Assembly: GCA_002134785.1 (NCBI GenBank)
Contig: MBQZ01000015.1
Span: 1-64,000, forward strand
From: Crenothrix sp. D3
GTDB lineage: Bacteria; Pseudomonadota; Gammaproteobacteria; Methylococcales; Methylomonadaceae
Reading direction: 5' to 3'
DNA: 64,000 nt
Numbering within the stretch: the stretch's first letter is position 1; each line of letters opens with the position of its first letter. Position numbers and translations under genes: made by a program. This document shows positions 24,917 through 33,396 of the stretch, one piece after another. The notes beneath the pieces are model-generated. The model was not told where the DNA came from, searched no databases, and saw only the letters and a program-made list of their open reading frames with translations.

Positions 24917-25813
24917 ATGAACTTAAGCCAAATAGAGCTATTGCGCGTACTGCAAGAAACCCAGTTAAATATGACCAAAGCCGCCGACAAAATGCACATT
25001 GTGCAGTCGGCTGTCAGTCGGCAATTACAACTGTTTGAAGAAGAACTGGGGTCGCCGTTATTTGAACGACTAGGCAAAAAATTGTCGGGATTGACACCAT
25101 TAGGTAAGCGCGTTATGGAAGAAGTCGCCATCATCAACCAAGCCAAAAATAATATCACCTCCATTGCGGCAGATTTTTTGGATAGCGATAAAGGCACGTT
25201 ACACATTGCCACCACGCACACGCAGGCGAAATATTTTTTACCGATGGCGATTCAGCGGTTTCGGAAAAAATACCCCAACGTCAATATCTACATGGTACAA
25301 GCGTCACCTGAACAACTGATAGACCAACTGCACACCCGCAAAGCGGATATTGCGATTTGTACAGAAAGAGTCGATCAAGAAACCGATTTAGTGCTGGAAA
25401 AATGCTACGACTGGCATCACGCTATCGTTATGCCGCACAATCACCCACTGTGTGATGGTGAAATAACACTGGAACGCTTAGCCGCATATCCTATTCTTAC
25501 TTATAACTTTGGTTTTACAGGGCGGTCAACGATTGATAAAGCCTTTAAAGCGAAAGACTTAGAGCTGGATATTGTGCTGGCAGCCGCCGATTCGGATGTG
25601 ATAAAAACTTATGTGCGTTTAGGTTTAGGTGTGGGCTTGATTGCCGACATCGCTTATGATGCGGTAATAGATCAAGACCTAATGGTTCACAACCTAGCCC
25701 ATCTTATTCCTAGCTCTAGCACCAAAATTGCGTATTTAAAAAACAATTATCTACCGTTATTTAGCCAGCATTTTATTGAGGAGTTATTGATTGCAGCACG
25801 GGAATTTGTCTAA
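24917..25813 (+). CDS. cysB: LysR-type regulator of the CysB/Cbl group
   Basis: 298 residues starting MNLSQIELLRVLQETQLNMTKAA at 24917 with AGGA 7 nt upstream; a longer frame from 24890 lacks that site. N-terminal winged helix (IVQSAVSRQLQLFEEELGSPLFER) and C-terminal two-lobed effector domain with TTHTQAKYFLPMAI, a strong CysB/Cbl hallmark. CysB-type proteins activate sulfate-assimilation genes with O-acetylserine as inducer. Position directly after cysTWA supports that role. Slightly shorter than E. coli CysB (324), so Cbl-like is possible. Confidence 0.88.
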   Translation: MNLSQIELLRVLQETQLNMTKAADKMHIVQSAVSRQLQLFEEELGSPLFERLGKKLSGLTPLGKRVMEEVAIINQAKNNITSIAADFLDSDKGTLHIATTHTQAKYFLPMAIQRFRKKYPNVNIYMVQASPEQLIDQLHTRKADIAICTERVDQETDLVLEKCYDWHHAIVMPHNHPLCDGEITLERLAAYPILTYNFGFTGRSTIDKAFKAKDLELDIVLAAADSDVIKTYVRLGLGVGLIADIAYDAVIDQDLMVHNLAHLIPSSSTKIAYLKNNYLPLFSQHFIEELLIAAREFV

Positions 25814-25868
25814 ATTCAAGGTTTTTTTTGATGCGGATGGGTTTAACATTTTCCTGTCGCCATTCACC

Positions 25869-25985
25869 ATTAGAGCTAAAGCACAATAAAATGATACTGT
25901 GCGTAATGAGCCATCCGATTACGCTTATGAGAGCCTTGTCGAACCACATTCACGCTTTGACAAGCTCAGTGCCTATAGGGCTTAT
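25869..25985. mobile_element. MITE-like element family B, copy 1 (partial)
   Basis: The left end AGAGCTAAAGCACAATAAAA matches the family B ends at 37678 and 40615. The interior contains the TTGTCGAACCA / TTTGACAAGCTCA palindromes common to the other copies. The right end is degraded. Confidence 0.6.
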
Positions 25986-25999
25986 CGGCTTCTGTCGCT

Positions 26000-26152
26000 G
26001 GCGAAATAATCGATTTTGCGGTGGCTGACTGTTATCAAGTCGATGCAACAGCCACGGCAGACTCAATCTCCTTATACGTTTTACCCGCCTACCATCAGCG
26101 AGGCATTGAAACAAATTTAACGCAACAATTACAAACCTTGCTTAACGAATAA
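26000..26152 (+). pseudogene. Remnant C-terminal reading frame, unrecognised
   Basis: An open frame of 50 codons encoding GEIIDFAVADCYQVDATATA ... VLPAYHQRGIE ... LQTLLNE then TAA follows the family B element. Its composition is protein-like, but there is no start or upstream domain. The insertion probably removed or separated the 5' part. The VLPAYHQRGI piece faintly resembles GNAT motif A but is too little for an assignment. Confidence 0.4.
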
Positions 26153-26491
26153 CAAAGTTAAATTTGCCTGTGCCGAGAGAACAAATAAAGCCAGAATAAT
26201 TGCTAAATTATTTTCTCTCTTTACTCGATCAAGAAATCACATAAGTTTCGCATTGCCGCACTGTTTACCTGTGTTGACACAGCCAAGTAAAGCGTGTATT
26301 TTCGTCTACTGGGTATAAATACTACCCTCTATAATTTACAGTTTACAATTTTTTAACAAGATTTGTAACAGAGTGTAACAAAAGATGAAATTGTTACAAA
26401 AATAAATCACGATAACTTGCTATCTATGTAAAATTCAAAATGCAATGAGCGTAGAAGAAAAATCTGCGTTTAGTCCCTCGAAACGGCTGTC
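26153..26491. other. AT-rich upstream region of the RTX gene
   Basis: No gene is visible. It contains TTGTAACA/GTGTAACA repeats and the inverted TGTTACAA at about 26365-26400, plausibly a regulatory site or hairpin of the RTX gene. No confident promoter assignment. Confidence 0.35.
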
Positions 26492-26572
26492 TCACTTTTT
26501 TAAAATTATAGGACACTAAATATGAACCAAGATGAATTGAAACAAAAAGTTGCTCAAGCAGGTATTCCTTAT
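26492..26572 (+). repeat. Copy of the rpiA leader and first 17 codons in front of the RTX gene
   Basis: These 81 bp match 27847-27927 at all but about 5 positions, covering the AT-rich leader, the TATAGGA ribosome-binding site, the start codon, and codons for an N(T)[11 protein letters not shown]-type sequence up to IPY. Identity stops abruptly after codon 17. Confidence 0.92.
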
Positions 26573-27751
26573 ACCAGCAATGTTGATAACGATACGTTAC
26601 CTGATAATGTTGGGGTGTTTCTGTTTGGTGCTGGTGTAAATAGGGGGTTGGGTAATGCGCAAGACAATTATCTATTGGGCAACTCGCTGGATAATATAAT
26701 CGATGGCGGACAAGGTAATGATGTGATGGCAGCTTATGCGGGTAATGATACCTATTGTATTGACAGTACCAATATCAATGCCGATTGGAGTTTTGATTTC
26801 GCGATTGGGGATATAGTCGTTGAAAACGTGGACGACGGCACAGATACCGTCAGTGCCAGCGCGTCTTATATTCTCAGTGCGAACATCGAAAACCTCGTGC
26901 TAATAGGCAATGCGCGTGGTGGTGGCGGTAACGCATTAAACAATAGCATCACGGGTAACGCCGCTGATAATATCATCAATGGTGGCGCGGGGGTCGATAC
27001 CGCTATGGGTGGCGCAGGTAATGATTGGTATTTTATTGATGAAACCAACGATGTCACCACAGAACTGGGCGGCGAAGGCACGGATCTTGTGTTTTCAAGC
27101 GCGACGGATTATGTCCTCAATGCCAATGTTGAACATCTGATACTCTGGGGTACTGGATTGAATTGCACAGGCAATGCGGGTGATAACATCATTTACGGCA
27201 ACGCGTTGAATAATACACTGGTTGACGGTGCAGGTTCTGATATTTTAGTAGGTTGTCGTGGTCAAGATACTTACACGATGAGTGTCGATAACACCACAGA
27301 TACTCTGTATTTCAATGCAGGTGATAGCCTAGTCATAGGCTATGACCAAGCCAATAACTTTAACTTAGGTAGCAGTGCAACCAGTTCAGTAGGTGCAGAT
27401 AGACTGGATTTACCGAGTACCACCATTGCCACGAATGCGATAGTAAACGGTGTTAATGCTGGCACGATTATGAGCCACAGTATTAGCAACGGCATCATTA
27501 GCTTTGGTAATGCTGATAGTTTTACCGCCCCCGCCACTGTTATCGCAACAAACGTGTTAGCCGATGTATTGGCTTATTTACAAAGCAATATCACAGGGGG
27601 TGATACCGTTGCGTTTGTTGTCGAAGGTAACACGTTTGTATTTCAAGATGGGGGTATTGATGTTGCAGATACCGTCATTGAATTACTCGGTGTTCAAGCA
27701 ACTAGTGTGAGTAATACAGGCTTAGCAGTGGGTTCAGTTTGCATTATGTAA
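26522..27751 (+). CDS. RTX / hemolysin-type calcium-binding repeat protein with captured RpiA N-terminus
   Basis: 409 residues. The first 17 ([17 protein letters not shown]) copy the N-terminus of RpiA encoded 1.35 kb downstream. The body has glycine/aspartate-rich nonapeptide repeats (DGGQGNDVM, NGGAGVDTAMGGAGND, DGAGSDILVG) alternating with longer DTVSASASYILSANIENL-type segments typical of secreted Ca-binding beta-rolls. The C-terminal ~60 residues (VAFVVEGNTFVFQDGGIDVADTVIELLGVQ) resemble the C-terminal type I secretion region of RTX proteins. No ABC/HlyD exporter is nearby. It has no signal peptide. Function unknown, with surface or secreted location inferred. Confidence 0.82.
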   Translation: MNQDELKQKVAQAGIPYTSNVDNDTLPDNVGVFLFGAGVNRGLGNAQDNYLLGNSLDNIIDGGQGNDVMAAYAGNDTYCIDSTNINADWSFDFAIGDIVVENVDDGTDTVSASASYILSANIENLVLIGNARGGGGNALNNSITGNAADNIINGGAGVDTAMGGAGNDWYFIDETNDVTTELGGEGTDLVFSSATDYVLNANVEHLILWGTGLNCTGNAGDNIIYGNALNNTLVDGAGSDILVGCRGQDTYTMSVDNTTDTLYFNAGDSLVIGYDQANNFNLGSSATSSVGADRLDLPSTTIATNAIVNGVNAGTIMSHSISNGIISFGNADSFTAPATVIATNVLADVLAYLQSNITGGDTVAFVVEGNTFVFQDGGIDVADTVIELLGVQATSVSNTGLAVGSVCIM

Positions 27752-27846
27752 ATTCTACTTTCTCTAATAGTAGCCCTAGAGAAGAAAGGTGTTTAAAAAT
27801 CGGCTGAAGAATAACGGCTTATGGCGTATTATTATCCACCCTTTAT

Positions 27847-27927
27847 TCACTTTTTTAAAATTATAGGATGCTAAATATGACCCAAGATGAATTGAAACAA
27901 AAAGTTGCTCAAGCCGCTATTCCTTAT
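27847..27927 (+). repeat. rpiA leader and 5' coding segment (source copy of the duplication)
   Basis: See the copy at 26492-26572. The TATAGGA site and AT-rich leader are shared. In the rpiA copy an extra ATG (27868) lies in the leader, which in the RTX copy is changed to ACA; this supports 27877 as the true rpiA start. Confidence 0.9.
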
Positions 27928-28530
27928 GTGAGAGATGTTGCCATTATCGGTGTTGGTACAGGTTCTACCATTAATCACTTTATTGATTGTTTGGCTGATT
28001 TTAAAGCCGATATTGAAGGCGCGGTATCAAGTTCTATCGCTAGCACTGAACGCTTAAAAAAATTAGGTATTCCTGTGTTTGATTTGAATGCAGTGGGTAC
28101 GTTGGATGTGTATGTGGACGGTGCGGATGAAATTAGCCCACATAAACATTTAATTAAAGGCGGTGGTGGTGCATTAACGCGTGAAAAAATTATTGCGGCA
28201 GCGAGTAAAAAATTCGTTTGTATCGCCGATGGTTCTAAGCAAGTTGATGTATTGGGTGCATTCCCATTACCTGTTGAAGTGATTCCGATGGCAAGAAGTT
28301 ATGTTGCCAGAGAGTTGGTTAAATTAGGCGGTCAACCTGTGTGGCGTGAAAACTATATTACTGACAATCACAATGAAATTCTCGATGTGCATAATTTGAA
28401 TATTCTTAATCCGATTGAATTGGAACAAATCATCAATAATATTGTTGGCGTGGTTTGTGTGGGTATTTTTGCACTGCGTCCTGCGGATGTGGTGTTAGTC
28501 AGCGTTGGTAACGAGATTATTACCCTGTAA
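27877..28530 (+). CDS. rpiA: Ribose-5-phosphate isomerase A
   Basis: 217 residues from ATG 27877. Interconverts ribose-5-phosphate and ribulose-5-phosphate in the pentose phosphate pathway. Phosphate-binding loop [12 protein letters not shown] (25-36); active-site residues Asp81 and Asp84 in VDGADEI, Lys94 in IKGGGGAL and Glu103 in TREK line up with the known RpiA catalytic set. Length normal. It follows the RTX gene with 125 bp between and has its own leader. A 10-bp hairpin follows the stop. Confidence 0.97.
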   Translation: MTQDELKQKVAQAAIPYVRDVAIIGVGTGSTINHFIDCLADFKADIEGAVSSSIASTERLKKLGIPVFDLNAVGTLDVYVDGADEISPHKHLIKGGGGALTREKIIAAASKKFVCIADGSKQVDVLGAFPLPVEVIPMARSYVARELVKLGGQPVWRENYITDNHNEILDVHNLNILNPIELEQIINNIVGVVCVGIFALRPADVVLVSVGNEIITL

Positions 28531-28547
28531 ACGGTATTCTGTTTTGT

Positions 28548-28570
28548 AATCTACGGTTAAACCGTAGATT
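28548..28570. terminator. Hairpin after rpiA
   Basis: A perfect 10-bp stem AATCTACGGT / ACCGTAGATT with a 3-nt loop lies 18 bp after the rpiA stop codon. No U-run follows, so it may be a weak terminator or an mRNA 3'-end stabiliser. Confidence 0.6.
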
Positions 28571-28613
28571 GCATTTGCAGGTAAGACATTCAAATAAGAG
28601 GGAGAATCAAGCA

Positions 28614-28760
28614 GTGAATGATTATAACGACAGTAAAAAAGCACGGCGGGTGACAGCTGTTATTTACTTACTCATTATGGCAGTGGTGATGGGCGGAACG
28701 TATTTATCAGAACAAAAAAAAGCTGCGGCTAAAGTGGCGCAGAATTTACCTGTTCGTTAA
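28614..28760 (+). CDS. Small single-span membrane protein
   Basis: A 48-residue protein starting at GTG 28614, with GAGGGAG about 10 nt upstream. The sequence is a charged N-terminus (NDYNDSKKARR), one predicted membrane helix (VTAVIYLLIMAVVMGGTYL) and a basic C-terminal tail. It follows rpiA by about 80 bp and could be co-transcribed. No family recognised; the good ribosome-binding site and clear topology make it plausible as a real microprotein. Confidence 0.55.
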   Translation: MNDYNDSKKARRVTAVIYLLIMAVVMGGTYLSEQKKAAAKVAQNLPVR

Positions 28761-28822
28761 AAGATGAAGCTCCAGCGTTATGTAACGCTGAAGCGTGGAG
28801 ATGTAAATTCAGGCTATAAATT

Positions 28823-28847
28823 GGACAACCACAAGGGATTGCCCCTA
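28823..28847. repeat. Repeat family C, short copy overlapping the Hsp70 gene end
   Basis: GGACAACCACAAGGGATTGC followed by CCCTA is the 3' arm of family C. The CTA at 28845-28847 is the stop codon (TAG) of the minus-strand Hsp70 gene, so the repeat borders or supplies the gene end. Confidence 0.7.
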
Positions 28848-30884
28848 TTCTCCAGCCCTCACGTCAAATTCAATTTTCCATTGTCCATCGTCTTTTTGCG
28901 ACACCGCGTGTAGTTCTAATGTGCCAACTTCGGTAACGGCGGCGCGTAAATGCACGGGAACAACTTCACCCACACGGCGACCATCTTCGGCGAGAGTGAT
29001 TTCAATTTCATCCAGCTCCGATAATTCGTCATCTGTCCAATAATCTAAACGTGTGCCGACTGTATCCTCACGGCGCGTATTAGACGCGAAGAACCGAAAC
29101 CGTACAGGTTCACCAATAACTAAACCAAATTCATCATCGGGTAGTTCTTTTTGTGTGCCTTCTTCCATACCAAATGGGGCGATACACAGGGCTTCAATTT
29201 CAGGCGGTAGACCAGGAATGGCTGGCATTGCACTTTCTATGCCGACATAATACGCGGCGGCTGTGCCACCTTTAATGCGCACACCTTTACCTAGTCTTAC
29301 AAACCCGTAATAAGCCGCGCCTCTGGCAACCGCTAGGTCTAAATCTGCTCCTGCTAATAATCTAGCTTCTGGGGCTTTTTCTGCCTGTAGCCATGAGTTT
29401 AAAACGTCCATTAAACGGTTGGCTAATACATCTGCTTTGAGTACGCCGCCATTAAATAACACCGCTGTAGGGTGTAAAAACGTCGCGTGTTCAGGCAGGT
29501 TAATGTCTTTTAAGTCTTCAGTGGCATTTTGTTGTTTAGCGAGGAATGCCGCTAAGTGGCGAGTGATGGCTGCATCTTGCGCATAAGGTAAGCCAGCAGT
29601 TCGTAAACCAGCACGCGTGCGACTGACAGGTCTATCACTGGCGGCGACTTTTGGTAAAAAGCCTTCGACTAATACGCGGTTGACTTCGTCGCGGGTCAGT
29701 TCAGTGCGTAATGTGCCGCCGATTAAGGATGAGCCACGATTGGCAACTACTAAGGGGATGGTGTCCACATCTGCTTGGGTGAAGAGCTTTTCTTTGGCAT
29801 CACGGCAACCGTGCGTTAAGGCTTGGATTTGCCAAGGCTCTAAACGTTTGCCGTCTTTTTCGAGTTTGGCTTTGACGGTGTACGCCAGTGCCAAGTCCAT
29901 GTTATCACCGCCTAATAGGATATGGTCACCGACGGCTACGCGAGTCAGTTCCAGATTGCCGTTTTGTTCAGTAACTGCAATCAATGATAAGTCAGTTGTA
30001 CCGCCACCCACGTCGATGACTAAAATAACATCGCCACATTTCGCTTGTTTGCGCCATTCACCGTGGCTTTTTTCTATCCAGCTATAGACGGCAGCTTGGG
30101 GTTCTTCTAATAAAATTGCTTGGTGTAAACCGACAGCACGCGCCGCTTCCACAGTTAATTCACGCGCCGCAGGGTCAAATGACGCTGGCACAGTGATGAC
30201 TAGCTCTTGTTCTGACAGTGGCGAATTTGGGTGTTGGTGTTGCCACGCATCACGGATGTGTTGCAAATAGGCAGTAGTAGCTTGAAAGGGCGAGACACGC
30301 TCGATTTCTTCGGGGGCATCGGCAGGCAGTATCGGAGCTTTGCAATCCACACCCGCATGACAAAGCCAGCTTTTCGCGCTGGATACGAGGCGTATTGGGG
30401 TTTTGCTGCCCAGATTACGCGCCACTTCACCGACTAAATAATCGGGTTTATGCGTCCACGGTAAAGCAGTTGAACCATCGGCAATTTCCGCTTCGTGGGC
30501 TTGATAGAGAAAAGACGGTAATTGGTATTTGTCTTCGACCATGCCCAGTGAGGTTAATTGCGGAATCGCCATGACTTGTTGCGAAAATTCAGCCTCTTCA
30601 TCATCGCTGGCAATAGCGTAGGACAATACGCAATGCGTTGTACCTAAGTCGATACCAACAAAAAAATGTTGGTCGGTGGCATCATCGGGCGTGTTTGTTG
30701 CTGTGGATTCTTCTGTTTCACCACCGCCTATAGGCGTGAATGGCTCAGACGCTGAAACCGTTTTCACTGGCTGAGTTGCGTCGATCTGTTCGGTTGGTTT
30801 ACCCATATTGGCAAATGCTGACGTGGTCGGCGTAGTCGTTGTTTCAGGAGATTTAGGTTTTTTGATGTGATCAAATAAGCTCAT
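28845..30884 (-). CDS. Hsp70-family protein (DnaK/HscC-like ATPase, partner of DUF2760)
   Basis: 679 residues. A disordered Thr/Pro-rich N-terminal extension (1-70) precedes an actin-like ATPase domain starting FFVGIDLGTTHCVLSYA, with VVITVPASFDPAARELTVEAAR, LLEEPQAAVYSWIEKS, VIDVGGGTTDLSLI and VLFNGGVLKADVLANRL as the Hsp70 nucleotide-binding blocks. The C-terminal substrate region is short and divergent from DnaK. No DnaJ or GrpE gene adjoins. It overlaps the DUF2760 gene by 4 nt. These two are known to travel together, so a specialised chaperone pair is likely. Client unknown. Confidence 0.9.
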   Translation of the reverse strand: MSLFDHIKKPKSPETTTTPTTSAFANMGKPTEQIDATQPVKTVSASEPFTPIGGGETEESTATNTPDDATDQHFFVGIDLGTTHCVLSYAIASDDEEAEFSQQVMAIPQLTSLGMVEDKYQLPSFLYQAHEAEIADGSTALPWTHKPDYLVGEVARNLGSKTPIRLVSSAKSWLCHAGVDCKAPILPADAPEEIERVSPFQATTAYLQHIRDAWQHQHPNSPLSEQELVITVPASFDPAARELTVEAARAVGLHQAILLEEPQAAVYSWIEKSHGEWRKQAKCGDVILVIDVGGGTTDLSLIAVTEQNGNLELTRVAVGDHILLGGDNMDLALAYTVKAKLEKDGKRLEPWQIQALTHGCRDAKEKLFTQADVDTIPLVVANRGSSLIGGTLRTELTRDEVNRVLVEGFLPKVAASDRPVSRTRAGLRTAGLPYAQDAAITRHLAAFLAKQQNATEDLKDINLPEHATFLHPTAVLFNGGVLKADVLANRLMDVLNSWLQAEKAPEARLLAGADLDLAVARGAAYYGFVRLGKGVRIKGGTAAAYYVGIESAMPAIPGLPPEIEALCIAPFGMEEGTQKELPDDEFGLVIGEPVRFRFFASNTRREDTVGTRLDYWTDDELSELDEIEITLAEDGRRVGEVVPVHLRAAVTEVGTLELHAVSQKDDGQWKIEFDVRAGE

Positions 30885-31519
30885 AATTCAACCTCAGCGG
30901 CGGCGATAATTGCGGCGTTATAACCTTGAGTCAGTTTGGGTAATCGCACACTGGTCACTTGCCAGCCCTTGTGTATCAAGCTACCCGTAAATGGTGCATT
31001 GCCGACAATATGACCTGTTAAGCGCACAGTTGAAGCATCAAAGCCGTGTTGTAAAGTGATTTTATTGCCTTCGGCTTCACTACGCACGGGGGCTAAGGTG
31101 AAATGTTCTTTAATGGCTTTACTACACCCTTCATGAACTACCCGTGCCGCGATACCAATATCAGCATCACTATACGCCGCAATATCTTCTTCAATAAAGT
31201 CGATGAAACGGGCTTCTTTTTGTAATAAACCTAACAATTGCAAAGCGGCATCGGGGGTGGATTCTTTTAAAACCACAGGTTCAGGTGTGGGTGCTTGCAC
31301 CAGTTTTTCAATTTCAACGATTTTTTCGACTTCGACAATTTTTACGATGGGTTCAGCGGGAATTGTGATGGTTTCTGGTTTGCGGCGCAGACTCATCACC
31401 ATGCCTATCAGCACAATAATCAGGGTCAACGCTAACACCGCCACTGTACCTGCAAGGCAAACGTGCCATAAATCAAACGTGGTCGGCTGTAAGGATAAAT
31501 CAATAGTGTAGGTATTCAT
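30881..31519 (-). CDS. DUF2760 protein, membrane-anchored
   Basis: 212 residues. An N-terminal membrane helix (about 18-42: VCLAGTVAVLALTLIIVLIGMVMSL) is followed by a charged EKIVEIEK-type linker and a C-terminal DUF2760 domain (from about 105: LQLLGLLQKEARFIDFIEEDIAAYSDADIGIAARVVHEGCSKAI...). It overlaps the Hsp70 gene by 4 nt (ATGA), so the products are translationally coupled. It probably recruits the chaperone to the inner membrane; that role is inference. Confidence 0.88.
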   Translation of the reverse strand: MNTYTIDLSLQPTTFDLWHVCLAGTVAVLALTLIIVLIGMVMSLRRKPETITIPAEPIVKIVEVEKIVEIEKLVQAPTPEPVVLKESTPDAALQLLGLLQKEARFIDFIEEDIAAYSDADIGIAARVVHEGCSKAIKEHFTLAPVRSEAEGNKITLQHGFDASTVRLTGHIVGNAPFTGSLIHKGWQVTSVRLPKLTQGYNAAIIAAAEVEL

Positions 31520-31535
31520 GTAAAAGACTCGTTAA

Positions 31536-31919
31536 TTACTTGGATTGACCCGATGCACGCGCCGCTTCAGCGTACATCATATTTTGTAAAGTATCGCGCG
31601 TAGTTTGCAGGCGCATTTGTTTTAAATGACGATCAGCAATCACTTCGGGGACTTGTTCAGCCAGATAAACTTCGCGCATTTGAGTCAACACAGGCTCACA
31701 TTCTTTGATGATGACTTCGGTTGCTTGGCGACTTTCTTGTGTGGCATACACCGCTTTTTGCATTTCATCACTGACGCATTTTTTATACTCAAACTTAGCC
31801 GCTTGAATTTTTGCTATCGTTGCTTCGGAAATAGTGGTGTTTTGCCATTCATTTTTGCTGGTTTCAGCATAACTATTGGTCGCCAACAATATGGCGGCTA
31901 AACAGAGTATTTTTTTCAT
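31536..31919 (-). CDS. Small exported helical protein upstream of the DUF2760-Hsp70 pair
   Basis: 127 residues with a signal peptide (residues 1-18, ...LLATNSYA). The mature part is strongly helical and charged with two Cys (KKCVSDE, IIKECEPV) that could form a disulfide in the periplasm. Family not recognised. It lies 16 bp before the DUF2760 gene, so it is probably the first gene of a three-gene operon linking a periplasmic protein, a membrane anchor and a cytosolic chaperone. GGAG-type ribosome-binding site just upstream. Confidence 0.72.
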   Translation of the reverse strand: MKKILCLAAILLATNSYAETSKNEWQNTTISEATIAKIQAAKFEYKKCVSDEMQKAVYATQESRQATEVIIKECEPVLTQMREVYLAEQVPEVIADRHLKQMRLQTTRDTLQNMMYAEAARASGQSK

Positions 31920-31937
31920 TGGAGTCCTTAATAGTAG

Positions 31938-31966
31938 ACCTGCGCCGTTTTAAAAACGACGCAGGT
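31938..31966 (-). terminator. Hairpin after htpX
   Basis: ACCTGCG-C-CGTTTT and AAAACG-A-CGCAGGT pair over 14 positions with one mismatch, a stable hairpin 14 bp after the htpX stop and before the next gene. It probably ends or attenuates htpX transcription. Confidence 0.65.
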
Positions 31967-31980
31967 CTTGTTAGTCAAAA

Positions 31981-32859
31981 TTAACGAAGATTTTGTAAAG
32001 CGGTAATACGCTCTTCTAATGGGGGGTGACTCATAAATAAACGCATTACACCGCCGCCACCACTGATACCAAAAGCGGCTAATGAACCCGCTAACGGCGG
32101 TGCTTCATGATTACGTTGTAAAGCGCGTAATGCGCTAATCATTTTTACGCGTCCTGCTAAATTTGCACCGCCTGCATCGGCTTTAAATTCGCGGTAACGG
32201 GAAAACCACATCACTATCATAGAAGCCAAAATGCCCAAGACGATTTGTGCCAACAGTTGCACAACATAATAAGCAATGCCATTACCACGTTCAGTTTTAA
32301 ACACCAGCTTGTCAACCGTATGACCAATAATGGTCGCGAAAAAATACACAAAGGTATTCAATACGCCCTGCATTAACGCCATCGTCACCATATCGCCATT
32401 GGCAACGTGCGTCATTTCATGACCGATAACCGCTTCGACTTCATCTTGGTTCATGGTTTGTAATAGACCTGTGCTAATAGCAACTAAGGAGCTGTTTTTA
32501 GTCATACCTGTCGCAAAGGCATTCGGTTCTGGAGTATTAAAAATACCGACTTCAGGCATATCAATCCCTAGTCGTTGCGCTTGGCGAGTCACTACTTCAA
32601 TTAACCAGCGTTCAGTTTGGTCTTGGGGTTGTTCAATCACCTGAACCCCCATCGCTCTTTTAGCTGACCATTTGGACATGGCTAGCGAAATAAACGAACC
32701 CGTCATGCCAATAACAGCCGACATCACTAATAAGGCATTGAGATTAAGATCGACACCTTGCGCGTCCAATGTACCGCTCAAGCCTAACACACTGAAAACA
32801 ATACTAATAACAATCATTATGGCGACGTTAGTCGCTAAAAAAAGCAAAATACGCATCAT
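31981..32859 (-). CDS. htpX: Membrane zinc metalloprotease HtpX
   Basis: 292 residues, M48B family. Two N-terminal membrane helices (8-28, 42-62), the zinc motif His147-Glu148-x2-His151 in GHEMTHVANGD with the third ligand Glu in YREFKADAGGANLAG, and two more membrane helices between (about 158-215). HtpX degrades misfolded inner-membrane proteins and belongs to the heat-shock/envelope stress response. A sigma-32-like promoter is visible upstream. Its neighbour, the Hsp70/DUF2760 operon, is also a protein-quality-control unit. Confidence 0.96.
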   Translation of the reverse strand: MMRILLFLATNVAIMIVISIVFSVLGLSGTLDAQGVDLNLNALLVMSAVIGMTGSFISLAMSKWSAKRAMGVQVIEQPQDQTERWLIEVVTRQAQRLGIDMPEVGIFNTPEPNAFATGMTKNSSLVAISTGLLQTMNQDEVEAVIGHEMTHVANGDMVTMALMQGVLNTFVYFFATIIGHTVDKLVFKTERGNGIAYYVVQLLAQIVLGILASMIVMWFSRYREFKADAGGANLAGRVKMISALRALQRNHEAPPLAGSLAAFGISGGGGVMRLFMSHPPLEERITALQNLR

Positions 32860-32891
32860 GGAAGTAGCCTCTTGTAGGTTGACGTTCGACG

Positions 32892-32921
32892 TTATATGGG
32901 GATTGAATCAATTAATTCAAT
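32892..32921 (-). promoter_or_regulatory. Sigma-32-type heat-shock promoter of htpX
   Basis: On the minus strand ATTGAAT (-35, consensus CTTGAA) is followed, 14 bp after TTGAA, by CCCCATATAA (-10, consensus CCCCATnT). Transcription would start about 25 bp upstream of the htpX ATG. The -35 overlaps a small palindrome (ATTGAAT...ATTCAAT). Confidence 0.65.
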
Positions 32922-32985
32922 GTTTTTTCAGGATGATACTATAAACGCATTGCCATTAATTGAGCATCCTGTATTTGTTACTGAG

Positions 32986-33396
32986 TTAGGAATATAGCCC
33001 AATGACTAACAATATGATTTGCCCGCAAAAACTATAAGCCTGCCAACGCAATAGCCCTATCGCACCTTGCACTCGCTCATCCAGTGAGCGGGATGCAAGA
33101 TTTTCTCCGCGCAGTTTCCAACGTGTTAATAGTCGGTCAAAGCCTTCATATTGCGTGGTTTCTCCACCTAAAGCCGCAAATACCGCCGCATCAAAAGTAC
33201 AACGGGCAGCAAAATAGGCTTGTATCAGTGCCGCACTCACCGACGCAAGCAAAAAAATGCTGTTTGCTTTTAAGCCAATGATAAGTATTGCCGCTAATGC
33301 CAATAGCATTGACCAATTGTTCAGCACGTTACCCATAGAACGAAGGAACGCCGCGCTTATCGTAGCGGTTAATTGCTCATCGTTGGTTTCGTTCAT
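32986..33396 (-). CDS. Small membrane protein linked to the ynbD-like gene
   Basis: 136 residues with two to three predicted membrane segments (about 28-46, 48-66, 118-135) and a charged loop between. No family recognised. It overlaps the 3' end of the PAP2/phosphatase gene by 20 nt, so translation is coupled and the product is likely part of the same process, i.e. phospholipid-type or polyol-phosphate metabolism at the inner membrane. It does not resemble the YnbA or YnbB partners known from E. coli. Confidence 0.65.
   Translation of the reverse strand: MNETNDEQLTATISAAFLRSMGNVLNNWSMLLALAAILIIGLKANSIFLLASVSAALIQAYFAARCTFDAAVFAALGGETTQYEGFDRLLTRWKLRGENLASRSLDERVQGAIGLLRWQAYSFCGQIILLVIGLYS

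Noticed and set aside
26366-26400. Possible Fnr- or riboswitch-like element in the TTGTAACA repeats
   Set aside because: No consensus match and no conserved fold visible; only short repeated words.
29617-30087. 156-codon frame antisense to the Hsp70 gene
   Set aside because: Shadow frame with no start signal; the Hsp70 frame is certain.
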